From assembly GCF_014084045.1 (NCBI RefSeq), contig NZ_CP043732.1, positions 1,984,001 through 2,048,000 on the forward strand: 64,000 bases of DNA. The letters run 5' to 3'. This DNA is from Microbacterium esteraromaticum (lineage in GTDB: Bacteria; Actinomycetota; Actinomycetes; Actinomycetales; Microbacteriaceae). Positions 26,064 through 33,956 of the stretch are shown one piece after another. The position numbers and the translations under genes are program-made. Position 1 is the first letter of the stretch. Every line of letters starts with the position of its first letter. Under the pieces are notes generated by a model that was not told the DNA's origin, did not search any database, and saw nothing but the letters and a program-made list of their open reading frames with translations.

Positions 26064-26086
26064 GCGCCCGAGTCGTGGTCGGGCGC
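26064..26086 (-). promoter_or_regulatory. Intercistronic hairpin between two kinase genes
   Basis: GCGCCCGA (26064-26071) and TCGGGCGC (26079-26086) form a perfect 8-bp stem with a 7-nt loop, just after the stop of the third kinase gene and about 12 nt before the ribosome-binding site of the second. It could be an mRNA processing/stability element or a partial terminator that sets the ratio of the two kinases. Confidence 0.55.
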
Positions 26087-26088
26087 GG

Positions 26089-27459
26089 TCAGACTCCGGC
26101 CAGAGTGCCGTATGCGTAGTCGCCGTAAGCGGTGCGGTCGGCGCCGCGGGTGGGCACCTTCGTGACGACGCTCCCGAGCACCCGCTCGGTTCCCGTGAAT
26201 CGCTGCGCAGCCGAGGCCAGGTCATCGAGCGTCGTCGACTCGGCGGCTGCGACGAGCAGCACGCCGGTGGCGAGACGCGTCAGCACTGCGGCATCCGTGA
26301 CGGGCAGCACCGGGGGCGCGTCGAGGATCACCACGTCGAATGCGGCGCGGAGATCGTCGAGGAGTCGCTCCATCGCCCCTGAGCCGAGCAGTTCGGCGGG
26401 GTTGGGAGGGATCGTGCCTGCCGGCATGACGAACATCCGGTTGCGCCCCCAGCGCACCATCGCGTCCTGCACGCCGATGCGGCCGATCAGCACATCGCTG
26501 AGCCCGATCGCGCCCTCGATGCCGAACAGCGTGGCGACCCGCGGCCTTCGCAGGTCCGCGTCTATCAGAGCCGCGCGGTAGCCCGCCTCTCCGAACGCGA
26601 GGGCGAGGTTCGCGGCCACGGTCGATTTGCCTTCCCCCTGCCGGGAGCTGGAGACGACGAACACCGCCGAGCCGTTCTCGGGGAAGAGGAACCGCACGTT
26701 CGTGCGCAGGGATCGGTACGCCTCGGCCCGTGGTTCGCGAGGCGCATCGACCATGATCAGGGGACGGTCTGACGCCTGAGCATCGAAGGGGATGCCCCCG
26801 AGCAGCGGGGACTCGAGCGCATCCTCCACGTCGTCGAGCGTGCGGATGCGCCGATCCAGCATCGTTCGGAGGAAGGCGAGGGCCACTCCGGCAGCGAGTC
26901 CGATCGCGGCGCCCAGCGCGATAGAGAGGCCGAGGTTCGGCGCGGCGGCCGACCGAGGGACTGTCGCAGCCTGCACGGGGACGATGTCGACACGATAGGA
27001 GGCTGCCGCGTCGCGCCTCTCCAGCTGCTCGGTGATCATCGTGCGGAAGCTGTCGGCCACGGCGTTCGCGATGCGCGCAGCCTGCCCGGGATTGGCGTCG
27101 CTCACGGTGGCCGAGATGAGCACGCCGTTGGGCGCGAGACGCGACCGGACGCTCGGGGCCAGGGCGTCGGGAGTCGTGTCGAGCCCCAGGTCGTCGATCA
27201 CCGGCTGCAGCACCCCCGAGCTGGTGAGCAGGATGCGGTAGCTCTCGGCGACCTGGACCGCATAGCTGCCCGCCTGCGCGAACTCGCCCGCCGTTGCGGT
27301 GTCAGCCACATCGACCGAGATCAGCATCTGGGCTGTCGCCTCGAAGCGCTGCGGCGTCAGCAGCGCCGTGATGGCGCCGACGCTCGTGCCGACCAGCGCG
27401 GCGGCGAGGATGAGGACGACCTGCCGCCGCACCATGCGGATGAGGTCGTGAAGATCCAT
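26089..27459 (-). CDS. Wzc-type tyrosine-protein kinase / polysaccharide co-polymerase (third copy)
   Basis: A 456-residue BY-kinase: MDLHDLIRMVRRQVVLILAA at the start, an outer Wzz-like domain (AQAGSYAVQVAESYRILL), a second helix (LSIALGAAIGLAAGVALAF), then SSSRQGEGKST (Lys about 278), AALIDADLRRPRV and VVILDAPPVLPVTD. The C-terminus is short, with tyrosines at TAYGDYAYGTLAGV and no basic tail. It differs from the other two copies by ADL instead of GDL in Walker A' and by the missing extension. A candidate 14-bp palindromic operator lies 28 bp upstream of the start. It is the first gene of a two-kinase operon on the minus strand. Confidence 0.92.
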   Translation of the reverse strand: MDLHDLIRMVRRQVVLILAAALVGTSVGAITALLTPQRFEATAQMLISVDVADTATAGEFAQAGSYAVQVAESYRILLTSSGVLQPVIDDLGLDTTPDALAPSVRSRLAPNGVLISATVSDANPGQAARIANAVADSFRTMITEQLERRDAAASYRVDIVPVQAATVPRSAAAPNLGLSIALGAAIGLAAGVALAFLRTMLDRRIRTLDDVEDALESPLLGGIPFDAQASDRPLIMVDAPREPRAEAYRSLRTNVRFLFPENGSAVFVVSSSRQGEGKSTVAANLALAFGEAGYRAALIDADLRRPRVATLFGIEGAIGLSDVLIGRIGVQDAMVRWGRNRMFVMPAGTIPPNPAELLGSGAMERLLDDLRAAFDVVILDAPPVLPVTDAAVLTRLATGVLLVAAAESTTLDDLASAAQRFTGTERVLGSVVTKVPTRGADRTAYGDYAYGTLAGV

Positions 27460-27486
27460 GCTGCTCCTGCGGGTGGGCGTGACCGG

Positions 27487-27500
27487 ATGTACCGGTATAT
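27487..27500. promoter_or_regulatory. Candidate palindromic operator (site 1)
   Basis: ATGTACCGGTATAT is a near-perfect 14-bp palindrome in a local AT-rich patch between the third kinase gene (minus) and the unknown gene at 27559 (plus). It matches a second site at 28746-28759 at 11 of 14 positions. The minus-strand TATACC inside it could be a -10 element. Confidence 0.45.
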
Positions 27501-27558
27501 CGTCTGAGACTATCTGCTGACCACGCAGGCCATGCGCCGTTCGACCGGGGATCCATCC

Positions 27559-28731
27559 ATGACGACACTCGACGACCTCTTCCCCGAAGGGGGCCGCCGC
27601 TGCCAGGATGCCCCAGCCGACCGGTCACAGGCTGATCGGCTGGGCTCGCTGCTCGGCGACCGTCGCCCGGCCCAGCCGGACCCGTCGACCGCGTCGAGCC
27701 GCGACGCGCTGATCGCGCTCGTCAGGTCGACGCCGACCGGGCAGCAGCCGCAGGCGCCTCGGGCAGCGACGCGCACCGCGCCCTACGGCGGTCGCCCGCG
27801 TCGAAGCAGGGACGCCGTCAGCGTCGCCGCGGCGAGCCTCGCCGCGCTCGCGGTCGCCGCGGCCTCATTGACCTGGGGTGTTCAGGCGGCGACAGCCGAT
27901 CCTGCATCCGACGCGCTGACCATCCTCGCCGACGACGAGAGGACCATCGAAGGCGTGGAGTTGGGGCTGGCGACGGCGCGCAGCCGCCTGGCGGCGGAGC
28001 TGGAGGAATCCCTCGTCGGCGTCGACGAGATTCGAGCGGCGCTCGAGGTGACGCGGGAGGCGACGGATCCGGCGGACATCCCGCCTGGTTCCGCCGAACC
28101 GGGCGACGGTGCCGGTGTCATCCCGATCGCGGATGCTGCGGCGCTCGACGCCGCACTCAGTGCCGTCGACGCGCATCGATCCGCGCTGGCTGCGACCGAG
28201 CTGCCCTCGCTGCCGACGCAGTACAGGCGGGCGCAGGGGGGAGCGGACGACCTCGAGAGCGTGGGTCAGGCTCTCGATGCGGCGCAGAAGCGGCTTTCGG
28301 ACCTCGATCGCGCCGCCGTCGAGCTCCGAGAGGTGCGGGAGGGCCTTCAGACGAGCCGCGCGGTGCTGGGCGATGCACTGGACCGCTTCCGCGCCACATT
28401 CCCCGCGGCCGCCGAGCGCGCTGTGCGCGACCACCCCGAAGCCGGGCAGGATGAGCAGGATGCCGTGATCGCCGCCGCCGAGGCAGTGGCCGAGGCGGAT
28501 CTCGGCACCGGAGCAGGGCGATCGACGCTCGGAGCATTCCGGGACGCGGTCATCGCTCTCGCGGAGGATCACGTCCACGCGCGTCGCCTCGAAGAGGAGC
28601 GCGAGCGCGAACTGCAGCGCGAGCAGGAGCGGCGCCGCAGCCAGCCGGAGCCCGACTCCGGCCCGACGACTCCGTCCGACGACCCGCCGACGGAGCCGTC
28701 GCCGTCGCCCTCGCCGTCACCGGAGGAGTGA
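27559..28731 (+). CDS. Unknown membrane-anchored coiled-coil protein
   Basis: A 390-residue protein of unrecognised family. Residues 1-85 are polar and probably cytoplasmic (TTLDDLFPEGGRRCQDAPAD). One hydrophobic segment (VSVAAASLAALAVAAASLTW, about 90-115) follows a basic patch (GGRPRRSRD). The outer part is Ala/Glu-rich and predicted helical, with coiled-coil-like stretches around VGQALDAAQKRLSDLDRAAV and a very acidic/basic helix (HARRLEEERERELQREQERR). The tail is Pro/Ser-rich (PSPSPSPSPEE), as in wall-spanning proteins. ATG at 27559 has GGGG 8 nt upstream. It stands between kinase genes and the aminosugar operon. It may be an envelope partner of polysaccharide export; this is inference from location. 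Confidence 0.65.
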   Translation: MTTLDDLFPEGGRRCQDAPADRSQADRLGSLLGDRRPAQPDPSTASSRDALIALVRSTPTGQQPQAPRAATRTAPYGGRPRRSRDAVSVAAASLAALAVAAASLTWGVQAATADPASDALTILADDERTIEGVELGLATARSRLAAELEESLVGVDEIRAALEVTREATDPADIPPGSAEPGDGAGVIPIADAAALDAALSAVDAHRSALAATELPSLPTQYRRAQGGADDLESVGQALDAAQKRLSDLDRAAVELREVREGLQTSRAVLGDALDRFRATFPAAAERAVRDHPEAGQDEQDAVIAAAEAVAEADLGTGAGRSTLGAFRDAVIALAEDHVHARRLEEERERELQREQERRRSQPEPDSGPTTPSDDPPTEPSPSPSPSPEE

Positions 28732-28745
28732 TCTCGCCCGACGAA

Positions 28746-28759
28746 ATATGCCAGTATAT
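28746..28759. promoter_or_regulatory. Candidate palindromic operator (site 2) with -10 box
   Basis: ATATGCCAGTATAT lies inside a longer inverted repeat (AAATAT at 28744-28749, ATATTT at 28756-28761). TATATT at 28755-28760 is a good -10 box for the operon starting at 28830. The resemblance to site 1 suggests one regulator for both the kinase pair and the aminosugar operon. Confidence 0.5.
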
Positions 28760-28764
28760 TTACC

Positions 28765-28789
28765 GAGGTGCTCTGTGGGGGAGCGCCTC
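28765..28789 (+). promoter_or_regulatory. Leader stem-loop with a TGTGGGG loop
   Basis: GAGGTGCTC (28765-28773) pairs with GAGCGCCTC (28781-28789), 9 bp with one G-U pair, and displays TGTGGGG in the loop. It would lie at the very 5' end of the operon transcript and is followed by further GGGGA units before the start codon. A role in RNA stability or translation control is possible. Confidence 0.4.
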
Positions 28790-28829
28790 TGGGTCTGGGG
28801 ATCGTCGATACGAGGGGATTCCTGCAACC

Positions 28830-30728
28830 ATGAAGGGCGGACAGGGCCTGCTTTCGCATGAGATCGCAGGAGAGCTCAGCACGGCAACCGGCGAGATCGC
28901 CGCCGTACGACCCGTATCGGCGGCTCAACGGGGCCGGCGCACCGCGTCCGCCGCGGTCGATGTCGCGGCCTGGTGCGCCGGGGTGCTGCTTGCGGTCGCC
29001 CTCAGGTTCGACTTCGCGGTGCCGCTAGACGACTGGCTGGCGACCATCCTCCTGGCCGGTGTCGCTGCGGCCGTGCACCTCGGGGCGGGTGTGGTCACGA
29101 AGCTCTATCGCGGCCGCCATCCGTACGGGTCCTTCGACGAGGTCCGTCTACTCGCGTTGATCGTCCTGGGCATCACCACCGTGCTCGGGCTGCTGGTCGT
29201 CACGGCCGGTACCGTGATCGGCATCCCCCGAGGCACGATGTTCCTCGCTGCGCCCATCGTGATGCTGCTGATGTTCGGGGTGCGCTACGTGGCTCGCCTC
29301 GTGATGGACCGCTCGCGCAAGCCGGGCGACGACGCAGAGCCGGCGCTGATCCTGGGGGCCGGGTTCATCGCCGATCGGCTGCTGCACCACATCACCACGG
29401 ATCCGGTCTCCGCCATCCGCCCGGTCGGTCTGCTCGACGACGATCCCGCGAAGGCCAACCTCGTCCTTCGCGGCGTGCCCGTGGTCGGCAGGACGTCGGA
29501 GGTGGAGGCCGCGATCACGCAGACCGGTGCATCGCTGGTCATCGTCGCGATGGGGCAGGCCGACAGCGTGATGCTGCGCTCCATCGCAGATCGCGCCGCG
29601 CGGGCGGGCGCCCGTGTCGCCGTCACCCCCTCGCTGAACGCGATGCTGTCCGGCGAGCAAGCGCTGACCGACGTGCGAGACATCAGCATCGAGGATCTCA
29701 TCGGTCGTCATCCCGTCGACACCAATGTCGAGCTCATCGCCGGCTACATCACCGGCAAGCGCGTGCTGGTCACCGGCGCCGGCGGATCGATCGGATCGGA
29801 ACTGTGCCGCCAGCTGTCGAAGTTCGGTCCGGCCGAGCTGATCATGCTGGACCGTGACGAGACCGGCCTGCAGGCGGCCCAGCTCGGCGTCGCCGGTCAT
29901 GGTCTGCTGCACACCGACGACGTCGTGCTCGCGAACATCCGCGAGCACGACACACTCACGGCCATCTTCGACGAGCGCCGTCCCGAGGTGGTCTTCCACG
30001 CCGCAGCCCTGAAGCACCTGCCGATGCTCGAGCAGTATCCCGACGAGGGCTGGAAGACCAACGTGCTGGGGACGCTGAACGTCCTGCGCGCGGCCATGCG
30101 CGTCGGCACGACCCACTTCGTCAACGTCTCGACCGACAAGGCTGCCAACCCGACGAGCGTCCTCGGACACTCGAAGAGAGTGGCCGAGAAGCTCACGGCC
30201 TGGGCGGGGGAGCAGACCGGGCAGCACTACGTGTCGGTGCGCTTCGGCAACGTGATCGGCAGCCGGGGATCCATGCTGCCGACCTTCCAGACGCTGATCC
30301 GCGAGGGCAGGCCCCTCACCGTGACCCATCCCGAGGCGACGCGCTACTTCATGACGATCCCCGAGGCCTGTCAGCTCGTGATCCAGGCGGGCGGCATCGG
30401 CCGCGCGGGCGAGGTGCTCATCCTCGACATGGGGGAGCCCGTCTCGATCCTCGAGGTGGCCAAGCGCATGATCTCGATGTCGGGGAAGAGCATCGAGATC
30501 GTCTTCACGGGCCTGCGGCCGGGCGAGAAGCTGCATGAGGAGCTCGTCGGCTCGCGCGAGAACCTCGAGCGGCCCTTCCACCCGAAGATCTCCCACACGA
30601 CCGCCGACCCGATCAGTCCGGAGCGGCTCGACAAGCAGGGATGGATGGCCAGGATGCTTCTCCCGACGCGGCCCGACGGCACGGCCGGCGAGGCGCCAGG
30701 GCCCGGCGGTCCCGAATCGGCCGAATAG
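28830..30728 (+). CDS. Membrane-bound UDP-sugar 4,6-dehydratase (PglF/WbpM/CapD type)
   Basis: A 632-residue protein that should convert UDP-GlcNAc to the 4-keto-6-deoxy sugar. The first 150 residues hold about four helices (VDVAAWCAGVLLAVALRFDF and three more). A Rossmann-like CoA-binding domain (ALILGAGFIADRLLHHI) comes next. The catalytic domain has VLVTGAGGSIGSELCRQL (glycine motif about 316), FHAAALKHLPMLEQYPDEG, the STDK catalytic set at 434-437 and GHSKRVAEK. GETIPS-like residues are replaced by FTGLRPGEKLHEEL near the C-terminus, standard for the family. ATG at 28830 has GAGGGGA 11 nt upstream. It heads an eight-gene operon and gives the substrate for the next aminotransferase. Confidence 0.92.
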   Translation: MKGGQGLLSHEIAGELSTATGEIAAVRPVSAAQRGRRTASAAVDVAAWCAGVLLAVALRFDFAVPLDDWLATILLAGVAAAVHLGAGVVTKLYRGRHPYGSFDEVRLLALIVLGITTVLGLLVVTAGTVIGIPRGTMFLAAPIVMLLMFGVRYVARLVMDRSRKPGDDAEPALILGAGFIADRLLHHITTDPVSAIRPVGLLDDDPAKANLVLRGVPVVGRTSEVEAAITQTGASLVIVAMGQADSVMLRSIADRAARAGARVAVTPSLNAMLSGEQALTDVRDISIEDLIGRHPVDTNVELIAGYITGKRVLVTGAGGSIGSELCRQLSKFGPAELIMLDRDETGLQAAQLGVAGHGLLHTDDVVLANIREHDTLTAIFDERRPEVVFHAAALKHLPMLEQYPDEGWKTNVLGTLNVLRAAMRVGTTHFVNVSTDKAANPTSVLGHSKRVAEKLTAWAGEQTGQHYVSVRFGNVIGSRGSMLPTFQTLIREGRPLTVTHPEATRYFMTIPEACQLVIQAGGIGRAGEVLILDMGEPVSILEVAKRMISMSGKSIEIVFTGLRPGEKLHEELVGSRENLERPFHPKISHTTADPISPERLDKQGWMARMLLPTRPDGTAGEAPGPGGPESAE

Positions 30729-30777
30729 CTCCGCACCCTCCGACACACGAACGACGATCCCTCAGATAGGCCCGCAC

Positions 30778-31974
30778 ATGGCAGACACCATCCCGTTCTC
30801 CCCTCCCGACATCGGCGAGGCCGAGATCGACGCGGTCGCGCGTGTGATGCGCTCGGGCTGGATCACGACGGGACCCGAGACGGCGAAGTTCGAGACCGAG
30901 ATCTCGGCGTACACGGGGGCCGGCGGCACGGCCGCGGTGAACTCCGCGACCGCAGCGCTGGAACTCATCCTGCGCTGCCTTGGTGTCGGACCCGGCGACG
31001 AGGTGATCACGTCCGCCTACACCTACTCCGCGAGCGCGAGCGCGATCGCGCATGTCGGCGCGGTCCCGGTACTCGTCGACACCGCGCCCGGCTCGTACGC
31101 CATCGACCCCGAGCAGATCCATCGCTCGATCACCGACCGCACCAAAGCGGTGATCCCGGTCGACATCGGCGGTGTCATGTGCGACTACGACGAGATCCGC
31201 GCCGTGGCGGATGAGCGAAAAGGACTGCACCGCCCCGGCAGCGACATGCAGGCGGCGCTCGGGCGCATCGCGATCATCGCGGATGCCGCCCATTCCATGG
31301 GGGCCTCGCGTGGAGGGGTGTCCAGCGGTTCCGCAGCCGACTTCACCGCGTTCTCGTTCCATGCGGTCAAGAACCTGACGACGGCCGAAGGCGGTGCGGC
31401 CACCTGGAGCGCCGCTCTTCCGGGCGGCGCGGACGTCCACCGTCGGCTTCGACTTCTCGCGCTGCACGGGCAGACGAAGGATGCTCTGTCGAAGTCCGTC
31501 TCGGGCGGCTGGGAGTACGACATCGTCACGCTCGGGTACAAGGCGAACCTCACCGACATCGCCGCCGCGATCGGCCGGGTGCAGCTGGCCCGCTACGACG
31601 GCATGATCGATCGTCGCCATGAACTCGTGCAGTACTACGACTCGACGCTGGCGGGGCGCCAGTGCGCTTCTCTCGTGCACCTCGACGCCACCCAGCGCTC
31701 GAGCGCACATCTCTACATGCTGCAGCTGGGCGGACGCGGCAGGGAGTTCCGCGACGGCATCATCGCCGGGCTCGCCTCCCAGGGCATCACCGCGAACGTC
31801 CACTTCAAGCCGCTGCCGATGATGACGGCGTACAGGGCACTGGGGTTCTCCGCATCGGATTTCCCCAACGCCATAGAGCAGTTCAGCAACGAGCTGAGCC
31901 TCCCGCTCCACTCGACGCTGACCGAGGCCCAGATCGATCGCATCGCCGACACTCTCGTCGGACTCGGGCTCTGA
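30778..31974 (+). CDS. PLP-dependent sugar aminotransferase (DegT/DnrJ/EryC1, PglE-like)
   Basis: A 398-residue enzyme, probably adding an amino group at C4 of the keto sugar made by the preceding dehydratase. Typical segments are DTIPFSPPDIGEAEIDAVAR, GWITTGPETAKFE, AVNSATAALELILR, SAYTYSASASAIAHVG, VIPVDIGGVMCDYDEI, IIADAAHSMGAS (PLP-binding Asp) and SFHAVKNLTTAEGG with the Schiff-base Lys at about 198. The C-terminus has NVHFKPLPMMTAY, a usual PglE/ArnB segment. The ATG at 30778 is 49 bp after the dehydratase stop with only a weak AGG upstream. Regiospecificity (C4 versus C3) is inferred from the PglF partner. Confidence 0.92.
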   Translation: MADTIPFSPPDIGEAEIDAVARVMRSGWITTGPETAKFETEISAYTGAGGTAAVNSATAALELILRCLGVGPGDEVITSAYTYSASASAIAHVGAVPVLVDTAPGSYAIDPEQIHRSITDRTKAVIPVDIGGVMCDYDEIRAVADERKGLHRPGSDMQAALGRIAIIADAAHSMGASRGGVSSGSAADFTAFSFHAVKNLTTAEGGAATWSAALPGGADVHRRLRLLALHGQTKDALSKSVSGGWEYDIVTLGYKANLTDIAAAIGRVQLARYDGMIDRRHELVQYYDSTLAGRQCASLVHLDATQRSSAHLYMLQLGGRGREFRDGIIAGLASQGITANVHFKPLPMMTAYRALGFSASDFPNAIEQFSNELSLPLHSTLTEAQIDRIADTLVGLGL

Positions 31975-31987
31975 GGCGAGGCACCGG

Positions 31988-33094
31988 ATGTCCCGCCTAC
32001 TCGTTCTCGGGGTCGCCGCAGTGCAGGACGACCTCATCGTGCGCGCGCAGCGCGACGGCCATCATGTGATCGCCTGCGCGGGTTCGGCCGACGGCCCCGG
32101 CGCCGCCCGCGCCGACGTCTTCATCGAACAGAACTTCGCCGAGGTGGATGAGATCGTCGCTCTGGCCGAGGCGCACGCGGTCGATGCGATCTACTCGGTG
32201 GGGTCGGATCGCGCCATGCCCGTCGTCGGGGAGGCGAGTGAGCGACTGGGACTGCCTGTTCTCGCGTCCGCGGCCTCGGCCCTCGTATGCAACGACAAGC
32301 TCCTGATGCGCGAGCGCCTCGGGCCGGACACGACAGGCAACGTGCCCTTCTTCCGCGTCAGCTCGGGTGCCGGACCCGTGCCAGGGCTCGCGTTCCCGTT
32401 CATCGTCAAGCCGAACGACTCGCAGGGCCAGCGAGGTGTCGCCCTGGTGCATGACGAACGCGAGTACCGGGATGCGGTCGAAGCGGCTGTCGCGCACAGC
32501 AGGAACGGACAGGCCATCGTCGAGCGGTACCTCGACGGGCCCGAGATCTCCGTCAACGGCTATCTCGTCGACGGCGAGCTGGTGTTCTGCGCCGTCTCGG
32601 ATCGCAACACGTGGGACGGCCACGTCGGTCTGGTCAGAGAGCACCGGCTGCCGTCGCTGAACGCCACCGAGAGGACGGTCGGGCTGGCTCGCGATCTCCT
32701 GGAGCAGCTGGCAACGGCGATGAAGGTGGCGAACGGCCCGATCTACGCCCAGATGAAGGTCGTCGACGGAGAGCCCTTCGTGCTCGAGGTCTCGCCGCGA
32801 CTCGACGGATGCCACCTCTGGCGTCTCATCGAGTACACCCGGGGGGTGAACCTGCTCGATGTGGTCGTCGACCATCTGCTGAACGGCGACGTGCCGGATC
32901 GGAAGCGGTTCGAGCCGGCGCGGCAGGTGGCGGGCACGCTCGAGTTCCTCGCGCAGCCGCCCGGCCGGATGAACCAGCGTTTCGACGACCGTGAAGCCGA
33001 CTTCGAGCAGTACTACTACGCGCAGGACGATGTCGTGCGTCCGATCAACGGGCGGATGGACAAGGTCGGATACCGGGTGAGGTCCGATGCCTAG
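31988..33094 (+). CDS. ATP-grasp ligase
   Basis: A 368-residue ATP-grasp enzyme. It opens RLLVLGVAAVQDDLIVRAQR with a PreATP-grasp fold; the ATP-binding core shows FPFIVKPNDSQGQRGVALVH, AIVERYLDGPEISVNGYLVD and YAQMKVVDGEPFVLEVSPRL, with the metal-binding Glu and Arg in the last. Such enzymes join a carboxylate to an amine or similar nucleophile. Placed between an aminotransferase and an initiating sugar transferase, it may add an amino acid or another acid to the 4-amino group of the UDP-sugar, in place of the acetyltransferase (PglD) that the pathway usually has. This is inferred from order, not shown. Thirteen bp after the aminotransferase; overlaps the next gene by 8 bp. Confidence 0.85.
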   Translation: MSRLLVLGVAAVQDDLIVRAQRDGHHVIACAGSADGPGAARADVFIEQNFAEVDEIVALAEAHAVDAIYSVGSDRAMPVVGEASERLGLPVLASAASALVCNDKLLMRERLGPDTTGNVPFFRVSSGAGPVPGLAFPFIVKPNDSQGQRGVALVHDEREYRDAVEAAVAHSRNGQAIVERYLDGPEISVNGYLVDGELVFCAVSDRNTWDGHVGLVREHRLPSLNATERTVGLARDLLEQLATAMKVANGPIYAQMKVVDGEPFVLEVSPRLDGCHLWRLIEYTRGVNLLDVVVDHLLNGDVPDRKRFEPARQVAGTLEFLAQPPGRMNQRFDDREADFEQYYYAQDDVVRPINGRMDKVGYRVRSDA

Positions 33095-33956
33095 CCGGGT
33101 CGCGATCACGGGAGGGACGGGCCTGCTCGGTCGATACGTCGTCGCGGAGCTGCAGGAGCAAGGCGTCGAGACCGTCGTCCTGACCCGCGAGGGCCGTCGA
33201 GGCTCGGTGCCGAACGCGGTCGCGACGTCGTACGAGGTCGACTCGCTCGCATCGTCGCTCGGCGACCTCGGGATCGACGCCGTCGTGCACCTCGCGGCGT
33301 CGCGATCGTCCGAGCGATCGGTCGGGGCGCACATCTCATCGCTGACCAGTGCCCAGAACCTGTTCGAGGCGGCCACAGCGGTCGGGGTCCGCGACATCGC
33401 GTACGCCTCGACGATCGGGGTCTACGACCGTGCGGGGTCGCTGCCGTGGTCCGAATCGGCCGCGATCGCACCCGCGCTGACCTACGGCGTGATGAAGCAT
33501 GCGGTCGAGCTGCTGGTGCCGCAGTATCCGCGTCTGCAGGTTCGATCGCTCCGTCTCGGCCACCTCTACGGCGCGAACGAGCACAACGACTACATGATCA
33601 ATCGCTTCATGCGCCGCGCGGCAGCAGGTCAGGACATCGAGGTGAATACGGCGGCATCGGCCCGGAGGGACTTCGTGTATGCGAAGGACGCGGCTCGCGG
33701 GGTCGTGCAGTCGCTGTCCACCCAGGCCGCCGAGGGCGTCTACAACATCGGATCGGGTACGCCGCGCAGCTCGCTGGAGATGGCGGAGGCGATCATCGAA
33801 GGCTTCGGCTCGTCCTCCCGCATCGTGAAGACGTCGGATCCGCGGGCGCTGGTGCCGGCGAGCTCGATGGATATCGCGAAGGCGCAGCGCGAACTGGGGT
33901 ACCGGCCCACCTCGGCCGTCGTCGCCTTCGGGGAGATCCACAGGGAGGTGTCGTGA
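33087..33956 (+). CDS. NAD-dependent sugar epimerase/dehydratase
   Basis: A 289-residue extended short-chain dehydrogenase. Motifs: VAITGGTGLLGRYVVAEL (NAD glycine motif), VVHLAASRSS, IAYASTIGVY, and TYGVMKHAVELL, in which Tyr and Lys (YxxxK) form the catalytic pair; then LRLGHLYGANEHNDYM and RRDFVYAKDAARGVV. It is shorter than GalE (about 310-340 residues). It may epimerise or reduce the modified UDP-sugar. ATG at 33087 overlaps the ligase by 8 nt, and its stop overlaps the next GTG (GTGA). The exact reaction cannot be read from sequence. Confidence 0.85.
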   Translation: MPSRVAITGGTGLLGRYVVAELQEQGVETVVLTREGRRGSVPNAVATSYEVDSLASSLGDLGIDAVVHLAASRSSERSVGAHISSLTSAQNLFEAATAVGVRDIAYASTIGVYDRAGSLPWSESAAIAPALTYGVMKHAVELLVPQYPRLQVRSLRLGHLYGANEHNDYMINRFMRRAAAGQDIEVNTAASARRDFVYAKDAARGVVQSLSTQAAEGVYNIGSGTPRSSLEMAEAIIEGFGSSSRIVKTSDPRALVPASSMDIAKAQRELGYRPTSAVVAFGEIHREVS

